From: Tolypothrix sp. PCC 7910
GTDB taxonomy: Bacteria; Cyanobacteriota; Cyanobacteriia; Cyanobacteriales; Nostocaceae
DNA: 64,000 bases
Reading direction: 5' to 3'
NCBI RefSeq assembly: GCF_011769525.1
Contig: NZ_CP050440.1
Location: 8,356,001 to 8,420,000 of the forward strand
This document shows positions 1 to 10,300 of this stretch, one piece after another. How positions within the stretch are numbered: position 1 is the stretch's first letter; each line of letters starts with the position of its first letter. The notes under the pieces were generated by a model, which made no database searches, was not told the origin of the DNA, and saw only the letters and a program-made list of their open reading frames with translations. The translations under genes and the position numbers were made by a program.

Positions 1-1055
1 CCTTTTTCTAAAGGTTTCCAATGAGGGAATTTTTGTCCTAAATATCTCTCTGACATATCTTGAATAGCTTGCAAAGTTGTTAAAACTGTAGAATTTGCTG
101 CAACTGTTGCACTATTCCAATTAACGCGAGGTTTGCGACGTGGCTGTTGTGCTAAAAGCGGATGGTTGGTCGCAATTTTACGCGCTACAATTGCAAAACC
201 ATCATCTTCATTTAACTGTGCTAACTGACCTTTAGTTAAAGGTGCAGCCATTAAGTTGACATGAACAAAAATTGACCTTACTCTCCGCCTTGCTTGAGTG
301 CGACTTTCCCCAGGCGCAACCGCACAAATAAATTCAATTCCGATTTTTTCTTTGGGTAAGCTTTGTAAATAAGCAGGGTCTACCTGATATTGCTCAACTA
401 AATCATCTATTTTAATAAAACTGTCATCAGCAGTTTTATCTTTTTTGTAACGCTGAAGTTTCCCAGTTTTAATTAACTCCATTAAACCCTGTACACCCAT
501 CAATCGATGTTGACCATCTAATGCATAAATAGTGACATTATCTTCGGAAATATTCAGTAAACCTACTTTACCGTCTTTATCCAGAGGCGTAAAATCGGTA
601 GTCGATTTATTTGCTTTTCCTTCACTGTTCCACTCAGCAGCTTTGGGATCGTCCACCCAAGATTGATTAATTACCACCAACACCGGGGGAAACTTATGAT
701 TTCTCCTTGCTGCTAAATACTGGACTAACGGTGCTTGACGCGACCAATCTAAGGGACGCTGCTGTATTTCATCAATACTATCTGCGTCAATCTCGATGTT
801 ATCTGTGTCGGAATTGTACTTATTTTGAAACAGTGGTAAACCAGAAGCGAAATGAACCCGACCTGCGAACCATTCTAGGGTGACAGAACCAACATAAGCT
901 TCCGTCCCACCCATTTCTGTTTTCTGGACGAGAATTTGGTCTTTCTTTCCCAAGAACTTCTCTAAAAGTAAAGCAAGTACCTGTTTATCCTTGGTTTCTC
1001 GTTCCTGATATTCTCTAGCGATGTCAGCAGTTGGGTCGGATGCACTATCTTTCAT
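1..1055 (-). CDS. dndB: DndB-like DGQHR-domain protein, 3' end cut by window edge
   Basis: I translated this directly: the frame is open from an ATG at 1055 to the left edge, at least 351 residues. It carries the DGQHR signature (D180 to R184 in 'ALDGQHRLMG') that names the DGQHR/DndB family, followed by 'SRTQARRRVRSIFVHVNL', also typical of these proteins. DndB is known as a regulator of the phosphorothioation operon and is not needed for sulfur insertion itself. The gene is divergent from dndC, with 218 bp between the starts, so both probably fire from one control region. The family assignment is firm from the motif and neighbour. The C-terminus and the stop codon are not visible. Confidence 0.88.
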   Translation of the reverse strand, partial: MKDSASDPTADIAREYQERETKDKQVLALLLEKFLGKKDQILVQKTEMGGTEAYVGSVTLEWFAGRVHFASGLPLFQNKYNSDTDNIEIDADSIDEIQQRPLDWSRQAPLVQYLAARRNHKFPPVLVVINQSWVDDPKAAEWNSEGKANKSTTDFTPLDKDGKVGLLNISEDNVTIYALDGQHRLMGVQGLMELIKTGKLQRYKKDKTADDSFIKIDDLVEQYQVDPAYLQSLPKEKIGIEFICAVAPGESRTQARRRVRSIFVHVNLMAAPLTKGQLAQLNEDDGFAIVARKIATNHPLLAQQPRRKPRVNWNSATVAANSTVLTTLQAIQDMSERYLGQKFPHWKPLEK

Positions 1056-1273
1056 GTTAATTTTTAAAACCTAGATAATGTAAAGTAGTTTAGTTGTCAA
1101 AAAAGTCCGCTATTAATAGTACAGTTTTTAAAAACATTTGAGAAACCCGTCTTTCCCCTTGGCGTTCTGCTTCTGCTGCGTCTGCGTGAGGAGAAGGGTA
1201 AACCAATGTTAATTTTGTCAGCGCAAATGCGGTGTGTCCAGATCAAGAGATGAGTTTCTAGAGGTAGGGATAA
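1056..1273. promoter_or_regulatory. Divergent dndB/dndC control region
   Basis: This 218-bp gap separates the divergent dndB and dndC starts. The half next to dndB is AT-rich (about 1056-1135) and the half next to dndC holds a C/T-rich tract resembling dispersed repeats seen elsewhere in the window (1145-1200). A purine-rich GAGGTAGGG lies just before the dndC ATG and can serve as its ribosome binding site. I could not define a convincing -35/-10 pair. That it houses both promoters, and possibly a DndB operator, is inferred from gene layout. Confidence 0.45.
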
Positions 1274-2941
1274 ATGACTACAGCACAACAACCAGAGAAT
1301 AAAGGTCAGCAATCGCGTACTGTAGCAGATTTAGTGACAGATATCCAAACTCTTACCGCTGAAATTCAAGAATTGTATTGTTTAGATGAGATTCCCTGGG
1401 TTGTGGGCTATTCAGGAGGTAAAGATAGCACTGCAACATTACAGCTGATTTGGAATGCGATCGCAGGATTATCACCTGAACAACGAAAGAAGCCAGTTCA
1501 TGTAATTACAACAGACACGTTGGTAGAAAATCCTATAGTCTCTGCTTGGGTACGGAATTCTCTTCAACAGATGAAGGATGTTGCCAAGGAACAAGGAATG
1601 CCTGTACAGCCTCATCTACTTTACCCAGCAGTCAAAGATACATTTTGGGTAAACTTAATTGGCAAAGGCTATCCAGCGCCCCGCAATCGGATGCGGTGGT
1701 GTACGGAACGCTTGAAGATTAAACCTACTGACGGCTTTATTCGTGACGTGATTCAAGCCAATGGAGAAGTAATTCTGGTATTGGGTACTCGCAAGGCTGA
1801 AAGCGTCAAACGTTCAATTACAATGGCTAAACATCGAGAATGGCGGATACGCGATCGCATCAATACTAATCCCAACCGACCTAATTCTTTGATTTACTTG
1901 CCAATTGAAGATTGGCGGACAGATGAAGTGTGGATTTACCTTAATCAATGGCAAAACCCGTGGGGATATAGCAACAAAGATTTATTCACTATGTATCGGG
2001 GTGCAACAGCAGATAATGAATGTCCCCTTGTTGTTGATACTTCCACTCCTAGCTGTGGTGATTCTCGTTTTGGATGCTGGGTTTGCACAATTGTTAATAA
2101 GGATAAATCAATGGAGGCAATGATCCAAAATGATGAAGAAAAAGAATGGATGCAACCTCTACTAGATATTCGTAATGAATTAGATATTAGAGATGACCGT
2201 GATAAAAGAGACTTCCGCCGCATTTGGGGTGAAGTTCAACTATTTGAACGCAATGTAGATGGTGAAGTTTCCGTAGAACCAATTCACGGCCCATACACTA
2301 AATATTGGCGGGAATATTGGCTGAGAAAGGTCTTAGAGGCAGAAGCACAAGTACGCTGCACCGCACCAGAAAATATGCGCGATATTACCTTAATTACTCT
2401 TGAAGAAATGAGTGAAATTCGCCGAATTTGGTTAGAAGAAAAACACGAATTCGATGATAGTTTACCCCGCATTTATCATGAAGTAACTGGTGAAGTCTTC
2501 CACGATCCTCGTCCTGGGGCTGATAATAGTTTACTTGGTAGTGATGAATGGGAAGTATTAGAAGAAATTTGTGCAGATGACGCTATGCACTTAGAACTGA
2601 TGGCGAAATTGTTAGACACAGAACGCCAGTTTCGCAAGATGGTGCGGCGGGTGGGGATATACGATAGTTTAGAGAAATGTTTTAATACAAGTTCCCGTTC
2701 TAAAGAAGAAGCTGTTAAAAATGCTCATCTTAAGCGTGACTTGAAAACAGCAATTGACCAAGGTGATGTGGAAAAGGTTAAGCAGCTAACTTTAGGAGAT
2801 TTTGCAGTTCCAGCAGAACCAGTAGAAGTAACCACAGAAAAAGCAGAAGTAACTAGTGATTTATCTACCGATAAACCAAAGAATTGGGGGAAAATGAAAT
2901 TTCAAAATAAGGAAAAAAAGTCTAAAAATAATTCTAAATGA
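1274..2941 (+). CDS. dndC: DNA phosphorothioation sulfurtransferase DndC
   Basis: This is the PAPS-reductase/ATP-pyrophosphatase-family enzyme of the Dnd system, which activates the DNA backbone and transfers sulfur to it together with DndD and DndE. The PP-loop SGGKDS is at residues 47-52. 'RWCTERLKIKP' follows (C143), then a four-cysteine cluster C250-x10-C261-x6-C268-x2-C271 that fits the iron-sulfur site known in DndC. The first 350 residues are the catalytic core. The last roughly 90 residues are charged, rich in E, K, V and T, and look like a disordered tail. The ATG is preceded by GAGGTAGGG. It is divergent from dndB, but dndD and dndE are not next to it; they lie near 34.3-36.7 kb on the other strand. 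Confidence 0.95.
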   Translation: MTTAQQPENKGQQSRTVADLVTDIQTLTAEIQELYCLDEIPWVVGYSGGKDSTATLQLIWNAIAGLSPEQRKKPVHVITTDTLVENPIVSAWVRNSLQQMKDVAKEQGMPVQPHLLYPAVKDTFWVNLIGKGYPAPRNRMRWCTERLKIKPTDGFIRDVIQANGEVILVLGTRKAESVKRSITMAKHREWRIRDRINTNPNRPNSLIYLPIEDWRTDEVWIYLNQWQNPWGYSNKDLFTMYRGATADNECPLVVDTSTPSCGDSRFGCWVCTIVNKDKSMEAMIQNDEEKEWMQPLLDIRNELDIRDDRDKRDFRRIWGEVQLFERNVDGEVSVEPIHGPYTKYWREYWLRKVLEAEAQVRCTAPENMRDITLITLEEMSEIRRIWLEEKHEFDDSLPRIYHEVTGEVFHDPRPGADNSLLGSDEWEVLEEICADDAMHLELMAKLLDTERQFRKMVRRVGIYDSLEKCFNTSSRSKEEAVKNAHLKRDLKTAIDQGDVEKVKQLTLGDFAVPAEPVEVTTEKAEVTSDLSTDKPKNWGKMKFQNKEKKSKNNSK

Positions 2942-3022
2942 ACATAACTATCACGGATGGCGGAATTCAAAATGAACACAGTAATTGATTTTCGCCATAC
3001 TGTACCAACATAAAAACCTTTT

Positions 3023-3057
3023 CCAATTACCAATTACCAATTACCAATTACCAATTC
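3023..3057. repeat. Tandem heptamer (CCAATTA) x4 plus a degenerate fifth
   Basis: Four exact CCAATTA units run from 3023 to 3050, and a fifth, CCAATTC, ends at 3057, directly upstream of the nuclease start at 3073. Short tandemly repeated heptamers of this kind are known from heterocystous cyanobacteria. Confidence 0.9.
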
Positions 3058-3072
3058 CCCCAATAGCAGCTA

Positions 3073-3768
3073 ATGCCATTAGATATTCAACTGCTACCAA
3101 AAATTGATGCCAAATCTCTGCGAGAATATGGCAAGCAATATTATGTAGATGCTCAAGGAAATCGTTTACCTAGCGTCACGACAATACTTAATGCTACAAA
3201 ACCTCAAGCAGATCGTGATAGGTTATTAAACTGGAAAGCGCGTGTTGGTACAGAAGAAGCAAACCGCATTACTACGGCTGCTAGTCGTCGGGGAACGAAA
3301 ACACACAAGCAAATTGAACGCTATCTACTGGGGGAAAATCCAGTTTGTTCGGAAGCTAGTCTTCCTTATTGGGAAAGTATCAAGCCTGTTTTAGAAGAAA
3401 TCAACACAATTAGACTCGTGGAAGGTTCTGTTTTTCACTATGATTTGAAGTATTCTGGCATAGTAGATTGTATTGCTAGCTATCAAGGCATACCCTGTGT
3501 TTGTGAGTGGAAAACTGCGGATAAACCTAAAGGTTCAATTGAGCGTTTATATGAATATCCTCTACAATTAGCAGCATATATAGGAGCAGCTAATAAATAT
3601 TATGGTGATTTGGGAATTCAGATAAATCATGCATTGTTAGTTGTGGTGATTCCTGAGATGGCGGCGGAGGTTTTTTGGCTAGAAACAGATACAATTAAAT
3701 ATTATTGGCAGCAGTGGGAAGCAAGAGTTGCTGAATATTGGCAGCGTCAAAAATATTGGTCTTCTTGA
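3073..3768 (+). CDS. RecB/Cas4/MGME1-like PD-(D/E)XK nuclease
   Basis: The 231-residue protein carries the RecB-family nuclease pattern. There is a histidine in 'RGTKTHKQIE' (H78), an aspartate in 'SGIVDC' (D132), the E-x-K pair in 'CEWKTADK' (E145, K147) and the trailing Q-x3-Y-type motif 'YPLQLAAY'. Such proteins are usually DNA exonucleases acting on single-stranded ends; the closest shape is the MGME1/Cas4-like group. It lies 131 bp downstream of dndC on the same strand, so it may belong to the Dnd locus. The ATG follows the tandem heptamer array and lacks a strong ribosome binding site. The fold assignment is good. The biological role, such as repair or defence acting with Dnd, is inference. 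Confidence 0.8.
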   Translation: MPLDIQLLPKIDAKSLREYGKQYYVDAQGNRLPSVTTILNATKPQADRDRLLNWKARVGTEEANRITTAASRRGTKTHKQIERYLLGENPVCSEASLPYWESIKPVLEEINTIRLVEGSVFHYDLKYSGIVDCIASYQGIPCVCEWKTADKPKGSIERLYEYPLQLAAYIGAANKYYGDLGIQINHALLVVVIPEMAAEVFWLETDTIKYYWQQWEARVAEYWQRQKYWSS

Positions 3769-3850
3769 TAAGAAATGCTGAATCGTATTGGTTGATGGTG
3801 AAGCAGCGCTGCGGGAGGGTTTCCCTCCGCAGGCGACTGCTGAACCCGAA

Positions 3851-3880
3851 GGGTGCGTTGCGCTACGCGACAACACACCC
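3851..3880. repeat. GC-rich dispersed palindromic repeat
   Basis: An imperfect inverted repeat of the form GGGTGCGTTGCG...CAACACACCC lies between two convergent genes. Close relatives occur at 43385-43412 and near 49632-49662. It could act as a bidirectional terminator for the nuclease and the DUF790 gene, but it has no T-tract. Confidence 0.6.
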
Positions 3881-3890
3881 TACATTTACT

Positions 3891-5108
3891 TTATGATTCC
3901 ATGACTGCTAATACAGATTTTGGTAATAATTTATCTTTAAACCAAATAATTCTTGCTGGAACATCGTTTAATTTCACACCAGCTTTTTCTAAATTCAATC
4001 TTTCAGAAATTGCTAAAATTAAATCATCTCTTCCCGCACGTCGCACTTGCGAAAATTTCTTTTGTAAATATTCTGGTCGCCAATAACCGACAATTTCTAA
4101 TAGGAATGTTCGTCCATCGGGGTGAACTAAGCGAAAATCGGGAATCATCACGCTTCCCGGAATCGGAATTAAATCAACTTCTCTCTCTAATACCCATTCC
4201 GATTTCAGCGCATCCCATTTATCAGCGAAGGATGCTTCTAGCATACTATCGTAGGGTTTACCTGGGGAATAGTGTGTTACTAAACCACATTCGGAATTAA
4301 GGGTAAAACGTCCAGTGCGCCAAGTGTTGGTGTAAGCGTCGCGGGTTTGCAGAGTAGAAGCGAGACTCCAGCGGGTGACGTGGAGTAAGGCGGGGATAAG
4401 TTTGGCGATCGCTAACCCGTAACGCGTACTAGGATTAAATAAGCTGGTAGGGCCATCAATGGTAATGGTAAACCCATGATCGGCATCACCTTCAATATAA
4501 GCCATCAGTTGAAATAACTTGAGATAGCGAAATAACAGCTTATATTCTCCGGGAACGTTGCGATGAGCATTTAATATTAATTGACTGGCTTTATAAAATA
4601 CTCCCTGCACTTGCGATAAGTTATAGCGATGCAATAAATCTTGCGGTGTGGGTGCATCAAAAACCGTCAGAATTTTATTTTCATTTAAATCAGCATATAA
4701 GCCATTATGAACTTGTTCAGGTAAAACTTCTCGCTCAAGTTCATGAGTTAATTCATCAGCTATTTTATTCAGAGTAAGTTGAGTTGCTTCTTTGCTAGGA
4801 ACAGATTTTGCGGCTAAAGCAAATACCCTTTCTCTTAACATGGGTGGTTCTAAGGGACTCACCACTTCAAAGGTGCAAAAACTGCTTTTAAGAATATAAG
4901 CCAAACCTCGTTTGACACGATAATCTGTAGTATCGCCTTCAAAATCTGTAAGTTGACGTTCTAGCATCCCTTGAGTTTTGCCAACTGCGGCTTGAAAATA
5001 AGCGATTAATTCATTGGCTAAATTGATATGTTTATCATCAATTTTCAACCGCTTTGGGATAATTTCTTCACCGTTGTGGCGGTGCATTAATAGTTCTGTC
5101 GGTAACAT
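3891..5108 (-). CDS. DUF790 / Bax1-type nuclease, partner of XPB helicase
   Basis: The 405-residue protein matches the DUF790 family, called Bax1 in archaea, where it binds XPB and cuts DNA. The C-terminal nuclease region shows E291 in 'SMLEASFADKW', a PD pair at 323-324 ('MIPDFRL') and E338 in 'LLEIVGYWRPEYL'. This is the DUF790 version of a PD-(D/E)XK site, with valine where lysine is usual. The N-terminal 'MLPTELLM' is also typical. It sits 77 bp downstream of the XPB-like helicase on the same strand, the pairing seen in archaea. The ATG at 5108 matches the family start. Expected role: helicase-nuclease DNA repair or processing. Confidence in family is high; a link to the nearby Dnd genes is only positional. 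Confidence 0.88.
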   Translation of the reverse strand: MLPTELLMHRHNGEEIIPKRLKIDDKHINLANELIAYFQAAVGKTQGMLERQLTDFEGDTTDYRVKRGLAYILKSSFCTFEVVSPLEPPMLRERVFALAAKSVPSKEATQLTLNKIADELTHELEREVLPEQVHNGLYADLNENKILTVFDAPTPQDLLHRYNLSQVQGVFYKASQLILNAHRNVPGEYKLLFRYLKLFQLMAYIEGDADHGFTITIDGPTSLFNPSTRYGLAIAKLIPALLHVTRWSLASTLQTRDAYTNTWRTGRFTLNSECGLVTHYSPGKPYDSMLEASFADKWDALKSEWVLEREVDLIPIPGSVMIPDFRLVHPDGRTFLLEIVGYWRPEYLQKKFSQVRRAGRDDLILAISERLNLEKAGVKLNDVPARIIWFKDKLLPKSVLAVMES

Positions 5109-5185
5109 TTTTTTAATTCGTAATTCTTAATTCGTAATTAATAAGAAATAGTACGCCTATAGACAGATTTATCTGCGTGATGTGA

Positions 5186-6742
5186 TCATGTTAAATCGGA
5201 TGAGTCTTCGCTGCGATTTGTAGAATAATTGATTTCTAACTGTTCCGCAGCTTTAGCACTTCTTTCTTTACTAGTTCCATAAACAACTTGCAAATGTCCT
5301 TTCTTTCCTGTCTTCCCTTTGCGTTCTTCGCGCCTTCTCTGCGAGACGCTTCGCGAATGCGGTTCGTTACTCTTCTCCATCCCTCTCCGCCGCGCCGAAG
5401 TTCTTTCTTCACTTGTATCTTCGGCGACTACTTCATATAAAATCGCCTGTTTATTGGCAATATTTCCCTTACGTAAAACTCTTCCCAAACGTTGAATATA
5501 TTCCCTTGTTGAACCAGTGCCAGATAAAATAATGGCAATCGCTGCTGCGGGGACATCAACACCCTCGTTCAACACATGGGAAGCTATTAAGGTGTTATAT
5601 CCGCCTTCCCGAAATTTGGTTAAGATTTCATGCCTTTCTTTCACCGGGGTTTGATGAGTAATTGCCGGAATGAGCAACTCTTGAGAAATGCGGTAAACGG
5701 TAGCATTATCAGCAGTGAAAATGATAATTCTTTCGGGATGATGTTTCGCTAATAAATTGGCTAAAATCCGCAACTTCCCATCAGTCCCTAAGGCGATTTC
5801 CTTGGCTTCACGATGTGCTAACATAGCTCTGCGTCCAGTTTGCGATCGCGCGCTCATTTGTACAAACATTTGCCAACCTTGAATACTCCCTAAAGAAATC
5901 CGGGAGTCGCGTAAAAAATCGTTGCGGGTTTGAATTAATTGGTTGTATTTTTCTCGCTCATGTTGGGATAATTTCACCTTAATTTGCACAATTTCATGTT
6001 CTGCTAAGGCTTTCCCAGCTAAATCTTCGGCGCGTTTGCGATAGACTTCTCTACCAATGAGGATATTTAAATCAGCGTGTTTGCCATCGGTGCGTTCGGG
6101 AGTCGCTGATAATCCGAGGCGATAAGGTGCGATCGCATATTCGGCAATCACACGATTAAAATCTGTGGGTAAATGATGACATTCATCGAAAATCACCAAC
6201 CCATATCGATTTCCCAAGCTTTCTGCATTAATCGCTGCACTATCGTAGGTAGCAATTAAAATTGGTGTTTTATCTTTAGAACCACCACCCAACAAACCCA
6301 CCTCTGCATCGGGGAAGGCTGCTACTAAGTGAGCATACCACTGATGCATCAAATCCAAAGTGGGTACCACAATCAATGTGCTGCGGGGTGTGGCTTGCAT
6401 CGCCATCTGTGCTAAATAAGTCTTTCCCGCCGCCGTTGGTAGCACTACTACCCCTTGTCTCCCCGCAAGTTTCCAAGCCGCTAACGCCTCATTTTGGTGG
6501 GGATAGGGTTCCATTTCCAGTGTAGCCACCAAATCTAAGGGATAAAATTCCTTCGCCTCATCAATAAAATCAACTTCTTCCGCTTGTAGTGCTTCCACCA
6601 CAGAACGGTATTGAATTGCTGGTAAGCGGAACTTTTCTACCCGGTCATCCCATGTGGCATAATCCATCCAGGCTTTACCCCGTGGGGGTGGATGTAGTAT
6701 GAGTGTACCGCGATCAAAGGTGAGTGTGGGAGTGCGAGCCAT
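5186..6742 (-). CDS. XPB/Rad25-type SF2 DNA helicase
   Basis: The 518-residue superfamily 2 helicase has 'PTAAGKT' (Walker A, 102-108), 'DECH' (186-189), 'SATPER' (212-217) and the arginine-finger motif 'QRLGRVLR' (417-424). An N-terminal DNA-damage-recognition-like stretch precedes the motor, as in archaeal and bacterial XPB. It is the first gene of a two-gene unit with the DUF790 nuclease. Residues about 455-482, between the conserved 'EDTSEERTSARRRG' and 'QVVYGTSKERSAKAAEQ', are basic and low in complexity. Their DNA (about 5299-5380) resembles the dispersed GC-rich repeat of this genome, so a repeat seems to have been accepted in frame near the C-terminus. Confidence 0.88.
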   Translation of the reverse strand: MARTPTLTFDRGTLILHPPPRGKAWMDYATWDDRVEKFRLPAIQYRSVVEALQAEEVDFIDEAKEFYPLDLVATLEMEPYPHQNEALAAWKLAGRQGVVVLPTAAGKTYLAQMAMQATPRSTLIVVPTLDLMHQWYAHLVAAFPDAEVGLLGGGSKDKTPILIATYDSAAINAESLGNRYGLVIFDECHHLPTDFNRVIAEYAIAPYRLGLSATPERTDGKHADLNILIGREVYRKRAEDLAGKALAEHEIVQIKVKLSQHEREKYNQLIQTRNDFLRDSRISLGSIQGWQMFVQMSARSQTGRRAMLAHREAKEIALGTDGKLRILANLLAKHHPERIIIFTADNATVYRISQELLIPAITHQTPVKERHEILTKFREGGYNTLIASHVLNEGVDVPAAAIAIILSGTGSTREYIQRLGRVLRKGNIANKQAILYEVVAEDTSEERTSARRRGMEKSNEPHSRSVSQRRREERKGKTGKKGHLQVVYGTSKERSAKAAEQLEINYSTNRSEDSSDLT

Positions 6743-7364
6743 TGATAACTTAGTTTATACCTAGATTTTCATATTTCATTACTCATAACGCAAAATGTGC
6801 ATAGTTGTGTTGGTTGTTATTTGCCATTTGTCATTGGTAAGGGTTTAGCAATGCTTAAAAGCTACAAAATATAGATTATTTACGCTAAATTAAGTCAAAG
6901 CATAAAGTTCAACAACTATCTATAGGAATCTTATTTGATTGTTGTAAATCTTAGATACACTTAGTTGTTAATTCATGGCTTCATTATCCATAATTAAACA
7001 AGCAATAATCATTTTATTTAAGCGTTCACTACCATACTATATAAAATACTATTATTTCTTTAGATAGATGCATAGCCCACAAATATTTGCTGTTAATTTA
7101 GGCGAGGCATCATAGACGTTCATCTACCACCAAGAAAGAATCGATATTTGTTCACGCTCTAGCCTGTGATACCTTGGATGGTAAGGATATTTTTTGAGGA
7201 TGAAGCTTTTCTCAGGGTAAAAAATAATCTTCCTAATTTAGAGCATTCTGCTAAAAATCAAGTGCTAATTCTCTAAATTTTTAATTTGATGAGCTAAAGA
7301 AGAGTGTTTTTTTCTATTTGAATTTTATCAGCTCTATGTAAATTCTGATTAGTATAATTTTCCT
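6743..7364. other. AT-rich intergenic region upstream of the hybrid kinase
   Basis: This 622-bp gap between divergent genes is AT-rich, with no ORF of note, no clear hairpin and no heptamer array. It must hold the promoters of the XPB-like helicase and of the hybrid kinase, but I see no canonical box pair that I would defend. Confidence 0.5.
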
Positions 7365-10300
7365 ATGCGATCGCACTTATCATTGAAATCCGCAAATCAG
7401 CTTCCGGCTTGGACTTCTTATGTAGTTTTACTAGGAACACTGTTACTAACTGCAGGAGCAACAGGCTTACTAGAGATTACAGGAACAGCTCAAGATAAGT
7501 TGCGGTTTCAAAATGCAGTTACTCGCACTCAAGACAATATCCAAAGTCGTTTAGATACCTATATCACCTTGCTGCGTGCAGGTAGCGCCTTATTTGCAGC
7601 GAATGAAGAAGTGAGCCGCGCAGAATTTCGTGCTTTTGTGGAAAGGTTGAACTTACGAGAACGCTATCCAGGAATTCAGGGAATTGGATTTTCACGGCGA
7701 ATCAGTGCTGAACAATTACCAGGATTACTCAGCGATATGCAAAAGCAGGGAGTGAAAAACTTTAACCTGCGACCGAATTATCAGCGCAATGAGTATCACT
7801 CTATTATTTACTTAGAACCGTTGGATCGGCGTAATCAAGCCGCCATTGGTTATGATATGTATACCGAAACAGTGCGACGTGCAGCGATGGAATATGCCCG
7901 CGATCATGGGACAGTCGCAGCATCTGGTAAGGTGACGTTAGTACAGGAAATCGATCAACACAAGCAAGCTGGCTTTCTCATTTACATTCCAGTTTACCGC
8001 CAAGGCATTATACCCAAGACAATCAGCGATCGCCAAGCAAATTTACTCGGCTTTGTTTATAGTCCCTACCGTGCTGACGACTTACTACAAGGGATTTTTG
8101 GCGGAGAACAGCCTCTGGTAAATTTCGATATTTATGATGGCACAGAAATTAAGCCAGAGAATTTATTACATTCATCTCTAAGGAATTCTACGGTTAACAA
8201 TCCCTCTTACCACCCGCAATTTCAAACCACTCACACTATCAAAATTGCTGGACGTAGTTGGACAATGGTTTTCAAGTCTAAGCCAGAGATGGATTTACTA
8301 TCGTCCAGAAATTTGGTGCCTTATATTGGCTTTACGGGTGTAGTTATTAGTTTCATTTTATTTGGCATTACGCGATCGCTTAATAATGCGCGGAATGCAG
8401 CTGAAACATCAGCCGCAGCATTGGGAGTATCGCAAGCCGCACTCCTAGAAAGCGAAAAGCGCTTTCGGCGTTTAGTGGAATCGAATATTTTTGGTGTTGC
8501 TTGCAGTGACTTTGAGGGAAATATCAAATACGCCAACGAATATTTTCTGAGAATGCTAGGTTATACCATAGAAGATATGATTGTAGGTACAATTCACCCC
8601 AATAAAATTACACCCGCAGAATATGTATCTTTAGATAACCAAGCAATTACAGAACTGAGAAATAATGGAGTGGCGACTCCTTTTGAAAAAGAATTTATCC
8701 GCAAAGACGGTACTCGCGTTCCTATTCTCATTGGTAGTGCATTGGTACAAGCATCTGAGAGCAAACCAGAAGAAATTATTACCTTTTATTTAGACTTAAC
8801 TATTCCCAAACAAGTAGAAGCAATCTTACGCCAAAAGGAAGAACAATTACGCTTAATTACTAATGCTGTTCCTGTATTTATTTCCTATATTGATAATCAA
8901 CAACACTACGGCTTTAATAATAAAAAATATGCCGAATGGTATGGAGTATCAGGCTCAGAACTCTACGGTAAACATATCAAAGAAGTTGTAGGCGAAGCTA
9001 CTTATAAGACAATTCTTCCTTATATCGAAACAGTATTATCAGGAGAAACAGTAACCTACGAAGTGGAAATTACCCCCCCACATGTCAGCAGCCGTTATAT
9101 TCAAGGTGCCTATGTTCCCCACTTTAGCAACGATGGAAAAGTAGAAGGCTTTGTTGCCTTAATTAGCGATATTACTGAGAGTAAACAAGCCCAAAAAGCT
9201 TTACAACAAAGTGAAGAACGCTTCCGCAAACTAACAGAAAAAGCGCGAGTAATTCCTTGGCAAGCTGATGCTCAAACTGGAAATTTTACCTATGTCGGGC
9301 CGCAAAGTGAAGAAATTCTTGGTTATCCCGCAATAGATTGGTACGCTGATAATTTTTGGCAAGAACATATTCACCCAGATGATCAAGAATGGGCAGTAAA
9401 GTATTGTATAGAATCATCGCTGACATTAGATAATTACGAATTTGAATATAGAATGTTGGCAGCAGATGGCAGAGTCGTTTGGATATATGACATTGTGAAT
9501 GTGTTGCGGGAGGAGGGGAAACCGCAGATATTACATGGTTTCATGATTGATATTACCGATCGCAAACTCTCAGAGCAAGAACGGGAAAGATTGCTAGCCG
9601 AAGCCGAAGCAGCCAACCGCATGAAAGATGAATTTTTAGGGACACTTTCTCACGAACTGCGTACCCCCCTCAACGCTATGCTGGGTTGGATACAGTTACT
9701 GAGAAGCCGCAGATTTGATGAAACTACCACAGCTCGCGCCTTAGAAACAATTGACCGCAATACCAGATCCCTAGCACAACTAATTGAAGATGTCTTGGAT
9801 GTATCCCGGATTATCCAAGGTAAACTCTCCTTAAATCTCCAGCAATTAGAACTAATACCAGTTGTAGAAGCTGCCATCGAGACAGTACATCCAGCCGCCG
9901 ATGCTAAAGAAATTCGCATCGAATGCAGATTTGATTCAGATATCGGCATTGTCATCGCTGATGCCAACCGCTTACAACAAATTATCTGGAATTTACTCTC
10001 CAATGCCGTCAAATTTACACCCAAAGGCGGCAAAGTTGAAGTACAGCTACAACGGATTAATTCTCGCGTGCAAATTTGCGTCAGTGATAACGGTAGCGGT
10101 ATTCCCCCAGAATTTTTACCATTCGTATTTGACCGCTTTCGTCAAGCCGACAGTTCCAGCACGCGATCGCATGGCGGATTGGGATTAGGACTAGCGATCG
10201 TCCGGCATTTGGTAGAATTGCACGGTGGTACAGTATCGGCGGAAAGTCCAGGCATTGGCAAAGGTGCAACTTTCATTGTCAATTTACCAATGAGAGCCGT

